From: Lachnospiraceae bacterium OF09-6
GTDB lineage: Bacteria > Bacillota > Clostridia > Lachnospirales > Lachnospiraceae
NCBI GenBank assembly: GCA_003435055.1
Contig: QUMM01000061.1
Span: 1-7,629 of the forward strand
Direction: 5' to 3'
DNA: 7,629 bases
Shown: piece after piece, positions 6,067 to 7,629 of the stretch
Layout: every line of letters starts with the position of its first letter
How positions within the stretch are numbered: position 1 is the stretch's first letter
Made by a program: the position numbers and the translations under genes
Notes under the pieces: generated by a model
What the model was told of the DNA's origin: nothing
Databases searched by the model: none
What the model saw: the letters and a program-made list of their open reading frames with translations, nothing else

Positions 6067-6102
6067 AGAAAAATCCGACAGCAACGGCTATCGGGTTTCT
6101 CT
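6067..6102 (-). terminator. Terminator of the pilin gene, usable on both strands
   Basis: AGAAAAATCCGACAGC (6067-6082), loop AACG, GCTATCGGGTTTCTCT (6087-6102): a 16-position stem with G-T wobbles. On the minus strand it is followed by a T-rich tract (ATTTTTCTTTTATC). It lies 45 bases after the pilin stop. The plus side also has TTTCTCTTTT, so it may block convergent read-through. Confidence 0.8.
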
Positions 6103-6146
6103 TTTGATAAATGCAAAATGAATATTTTAGTTTTTTGGTTATAATA

Positions 6147-7307
6147 TTAAGATGAAATTTCATCTTGAGAAAAATCTGTAGTAGGATTTAAATTAATTTT
6201 TACCCATAATTGCCAATTGCTTCCTTGTGTACGAGTATTTGAGTCATCTGGCAAATCTTGATAACTATCATTATAAGTCATAAGATAAAAATTGGTACCA
6301 TCAGTATAGACATCATTGCGAAATGCCTTTATTTTAGTTTGTCCATAAATAGTTTCTATATCTTTGGAGGTATAAATATTAGTTTTTGGAGTGATTGGGC
6401 GGAACCAATAATCGGCTTGTCCTGGATCAGAACAGTTATATGTATTACCATAAATACATAAATATAATATGCCATTATAAGAATAAATATTTCCAACAGT
6501 GAAAGTATAATTAATACCACTAGGAAATTGTTCATAATTACCATTTAATAAATCATTTCTTGTACTATCTTCGGTGTTACCAGTATCACCCGAATTATTA
6601 TTCCCCTGATCACTTCCACTGGTATTCCCACCAGTTGAACCGCCAGTGTTACCACCAGTATTTCCCTGATTATTATTATCGCCAGCTGTGCCACCGCTTG
6701 TTCCGCCACCTGTTCCAGGGGTTGGCACGGGTGTATTTCCACCGCCAGCTGTGCCACCGCTTGTTCCACCACCCGTTCCAGGGATTGGCGCTGGTGTACT
6801 TCCACCGCCAGTAGTACTGCCACCTGGTGTGACGGTTCCGCCTCCACCTGTGTTACCACCGCCAGTACTTTTTCCACTCCAGTTTAACACTACGGAATCG
6901 CCCTGCGGATTATAGCTTACCTCACAGCTTCCAGTTGCCTTTGGTATGCCGATCCAGTGTGTGGTGTCTTTGGAAGATACACCTCCTACGTTCAGATCCA
7001 TGTTACCCTGCCAGTTATCCTGTTCCTGGTGAAGTGGAGAAACTGTTACAGAGTAAAGACCGTTGGACTTGTGGATTGTCTGATTCGGATCTTTGGAATA
7101 GGTTGCGGTTGTGTCATCGGAGATGGCTGCCATCATGACTTCTGCATAGGCTGACCGGACATCGGACAGGTCGGTTGCTTCTCGGGCTTTTTCCAGTTGA
7201 GAAGTGAAGATCGGAATGGAGATGGCGACCAGTACTGCGATAATTGCTACGACAATCAATAATTCTGCAAGTGTAAAACCATTTGATTTTGTCCATTTCT
7301 TTTTCAT
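6147..7307 (-). CDS. Type IV prepilin-like protein with Gly-rich repeat linker and CBM5/12-like C-terminal module
   Basis: 386 residues. The class III leader MKKKWTKSNG is followed by FTLAELLIVVAIIAVLVAIS: prepilin peptidase should cut after Gly10, leave Phe at +1 and keep Glu at +5. Residues 11-34 form the polymerising helix; about 35-143 a short pilin head; about 147-245 a Gly/Ser/Thr/Asn/Pro linker with a duplicated 21-residue unit (PGTGGGTSGGTAG); about 250-386 an extra module. That module contains VGNIYSYNGILYLCI...YWFRPI and then NDVYTDGTNFYLM...SNWQLWVKI, resembling the aromatic motifs of CBM5/12 chitin/carbohydrate-binding repeats. Most major pilins are 130-200 residues, so this one is large, like a minor or tip adhesin pilin. 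Gene sections differ sharply in GC: about 50% in 6901-7200 against about 29% in 6241-6540. The SD is weak (AGAAAG, nine bases upstream). No assembly genes are in the window. Pilin identity is strong; carbohydrate binding is tentative. Confidence 0.88.
   Translation of the reverse strand: MKKKWTKSNGFTLAELLIVVAIIAVLVAISIPIFTSQLEKAREATDLSDVRSAYAEVMMAAISDDTTATYSKDPNQTIHKSNGLYSVTVSPLHQEQDNWQGNMDLNVGGVSSKDTTHWIGIPKATGSCEVSYNPQGDSVVLNWSGKSTGGGNTGGGGTVTPGGSTTGGGSTPAPIPGTGGGTSGGTAGGGNTPVPTPGTGGGTSGGTAGDNNNQGNTGGNTGGSTGGNTSGSDQGNNNSGDTGNTEDSTRNDLLNGNYEQFPSGINYTFTVGNIYSYNGILYLCIYGNTYNCSDPGQADYWFRPITPKTNIYTSKDIETIYGQTKIKAFRNDVYTDGTNFYLMTYNDSYQDLPDDSNTRTQGSNWQLWVKINLNPTTDFSQDEISS
6681..6806. repeat. Two tandem 63-bp repeats in the pilin linker
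   Basis: Copies 6681-6743 and 6744-6806 differ at 6 of 63 bases by direct comparison, and a third copy decays after 6807. Each encodes 21 residues of the form PxPxPGTGGGTSGGTAGxxNx. In-frame gain or loss of units would change linker length without breaking the protein. Confidence 0.85.
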
Positions 7308-7354
7308 AACTGCACACTTTCTGCTTCTTTTTAAAAGTCTACATAATTATTTAA

Positions 7355-7363
7355 ATCATAGCA
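7355..7363 (-). promoter_or_regulatory. Extended -10 promoter of the pilin gene
   Basis: On the minus strand TGC (7363-7361) precedes TATGAT (7360-7355), an extended -10 element; no good -35 is visible at 17 nt. Transcription would begin near 7348, giving a leader of about 40 nt. The element forms one arm of the inverted repeat 7358-7410. Confidence 0.5.
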
Positions 7364-7410
7364 TAAAAAGACAGGAAAATCCACTGTTCACAGGCTTTTT
7401 TTTATGCTAT
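7358..7410. repeat. Inverted repeat spanning the pilin promoter region
   Basis: ATAGCATAAAAA (7358-7369) is the exact reverse complement of TTTTTATGCTAT (7399-7410), separated by 29 bp. The left arm overlaps the pilin -10. The right arm carries TGCTATCCT, an extended -10-like sequence facing the other way. This is compatible with an operator or a pair of divergent promoters. Confidence 0.55.
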
Positions 7411-7443
7411 CCTATAAAAAAGCCAGTTATGTTGTGATGGAAT

Positions 7444-7544
7444 GGAGGCATATATCAGATGAGAAATGACTCCCACCTTTTTAGGTGGCGAGGAGCAAAT
7501 TAGTATCAGTGATGGGAGTCAATCCCCCATCTGATATAGCCTCC
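7444..7544. repeat. Nested palindrome, 17-bp outer stem with inner hairpins (putative structured RNA or mobile-element end)
   Basis: GGAGGCATATATCAGATG (7444-7461) pairs with CATCTGATATAGCCTCC (7528-7544), with one bulged A at about 7450. Inside, TGACTCCCA (7467-7475) pairs with TGGGAGTCA (7513-7521), competing in part with the hairpin CCACCT (7473-7478)/AGGTGG (7483-7488). A 14-codon ORF (7459-7503, plus) has a GGAGG buried in the outer stem. Such nested pairing is typical of structured RNAs, IS200/IS605-type ends or small palindromic repeats. I cannot choose among these from one copy. Confidence 0.6.
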
Positions 7545-7552
7545 GGCAGGAT

Positions 7553-7605
7553 TGCAGAGATGCGCAAAAGAAATATGTCATGCTTTGCATGACGCGCATC
7601 TCGCA
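7553..7605. repeat. Second strong hairpin of the right-end cluster
   Basis: TGCAGAGATGCGC (7553-7565) pairs with GCGCATCTCGCA (7594-7605) with one bulge. After an A-rich 11-nt one-sided loop, GTCATGC (7577-7583) pairs with GCATGAC (7587-7593) around a TTT loop. Confidence 0.7.
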
Positions 7606-7606
7606 G

Positions 7607-7627
7607 CAAGAATGCGAGGCATTCTTG
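7607..7627. repeat. Third hairpin of the right-end cluster
   Basis: CAAGAATGC (7607-7615), loop GAG, GCATTCTTG (7619-7627): a perfect nine-bp stem one base after the previous hairpin. It runs to the window edge, so the structure may continue. I see no gene in 7308-7629 apart from the doubtful 14-codon ORF. Confidence 0.7.
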
Positions 7628-7629
7628 AA

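Noticed and set aside
5855..6163. Minus-strand ORF of 102 residues after the pilin gene
   Set aside because: It overlaps the pilin stop and spans the terminator hairpin, has no ribosome binding site, and its composition is that of AT-rich non-coding DNA.
6600..6870. CRISPR array
   Set aside because: The repeats are tandem without spacers, coding, and in frame with the pilin.
6545..6915. Proline- or valine-rich ORFs on both strands over the pilin linker
   Set aside because: They are alternative frames of the Gly-rich repeat; low-complexity coding DNA leaves all frames open.
7114..7317. ORF starting ten bases upstream of the pilin ATG in another frame
   Set aside because: It reads the pilin N-terminus out of frame; the pilin frame has the prepilin leader and hydrophobic helix.
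7393..7424. GGCTTTTTT...AAAAAAGCC as a bidirectional terminator
   Set aside because: The order of the arms is the reverse of a terminator (T run in the 5' arm), and the stem is mostly A/T.
7530..7560. Possible c-di-GMP-I (GEMM) riboswitch because of the string AGCCTCCGG
   Set aside because: Only this short string matches; the conserved CACGCA start and second helix are absent, and it does not lie in the leader of a visible gene.

Overview
The window looks like chromosomal DNA from a low-to-moderate GC anaerobic Firmicute, most likely a gut Lachnospiraceae member (Blautia/Roseburia/Mediterraneibacter type). I base this on the style of the proteins: BspA-type leucine-rich repeats joined to CAP, Big_2, InlB-type and Fn3 modules; an Rpn-family nuclease start; a class III-leader pilin; and AGGAGG-like ribosome binding sites. 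This is inference from recognition, not from a database search.

Layout. Positions 1-94 (minus) hold the first 31 codons of an Rpn/PD-(D/E)XK nuclease gene that runs off the left edge. It has a near-consensus promoter (227-255) and a leader of about 125 nt in which a hairpin covers the Shine-Dalgarno sequence. Positions 578-3147 (plus) hold a secreted multidomain surface protein of about 856 residues, broken by a one-base frameshift near 1214-1221. Seventeen bases later, 3165-4520 encodes an eight-helix membrane diguanylate cyclase. Its N-terminal half reads like the substrate-binding S component of an ECF vitamin transporter, an unusual sensor fusion. A promoter and an inverted repeat (4539-4602) precede a candidate 29-residue basic peptide (4617-4706) and a cytosolic transglutaminase-like protein (4776-5795), closed by a strong terminator at 5824-5856.

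A non-coding gap then leads to a convergent type IV prepilin-like gene on the minus strand (6147-7307), with its own terminator at 6067-6102. Its N-terminal half has about 50% GC. It is followed by a Gly/Ser/Thr/Pro linker with a 63-bp tandem repeat and a C-terminal module of about 29% GC with two CBM5/12-like motifs. This suggests a mosaic pilin tipped with a binding domain. The pilin promoter lies inside an inverted repeat. The last 190 bases (7444-7627) are three consecutive strong hairpins with no convincing gene, probably a structured RNA or a small palindromic repeat element.

Working together (inference): the window combines cell-surface and adhesion functions (LRR/CAP protein, pilin with binding module) with a c-di-GMP synthase that may sense a small molecule through an S-component fold. 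c-di-GMP is known to control type IV pili and adhesins in Clostridia, but no c-di-GMP riboswitch was recognised here, so a direct link is not shown.
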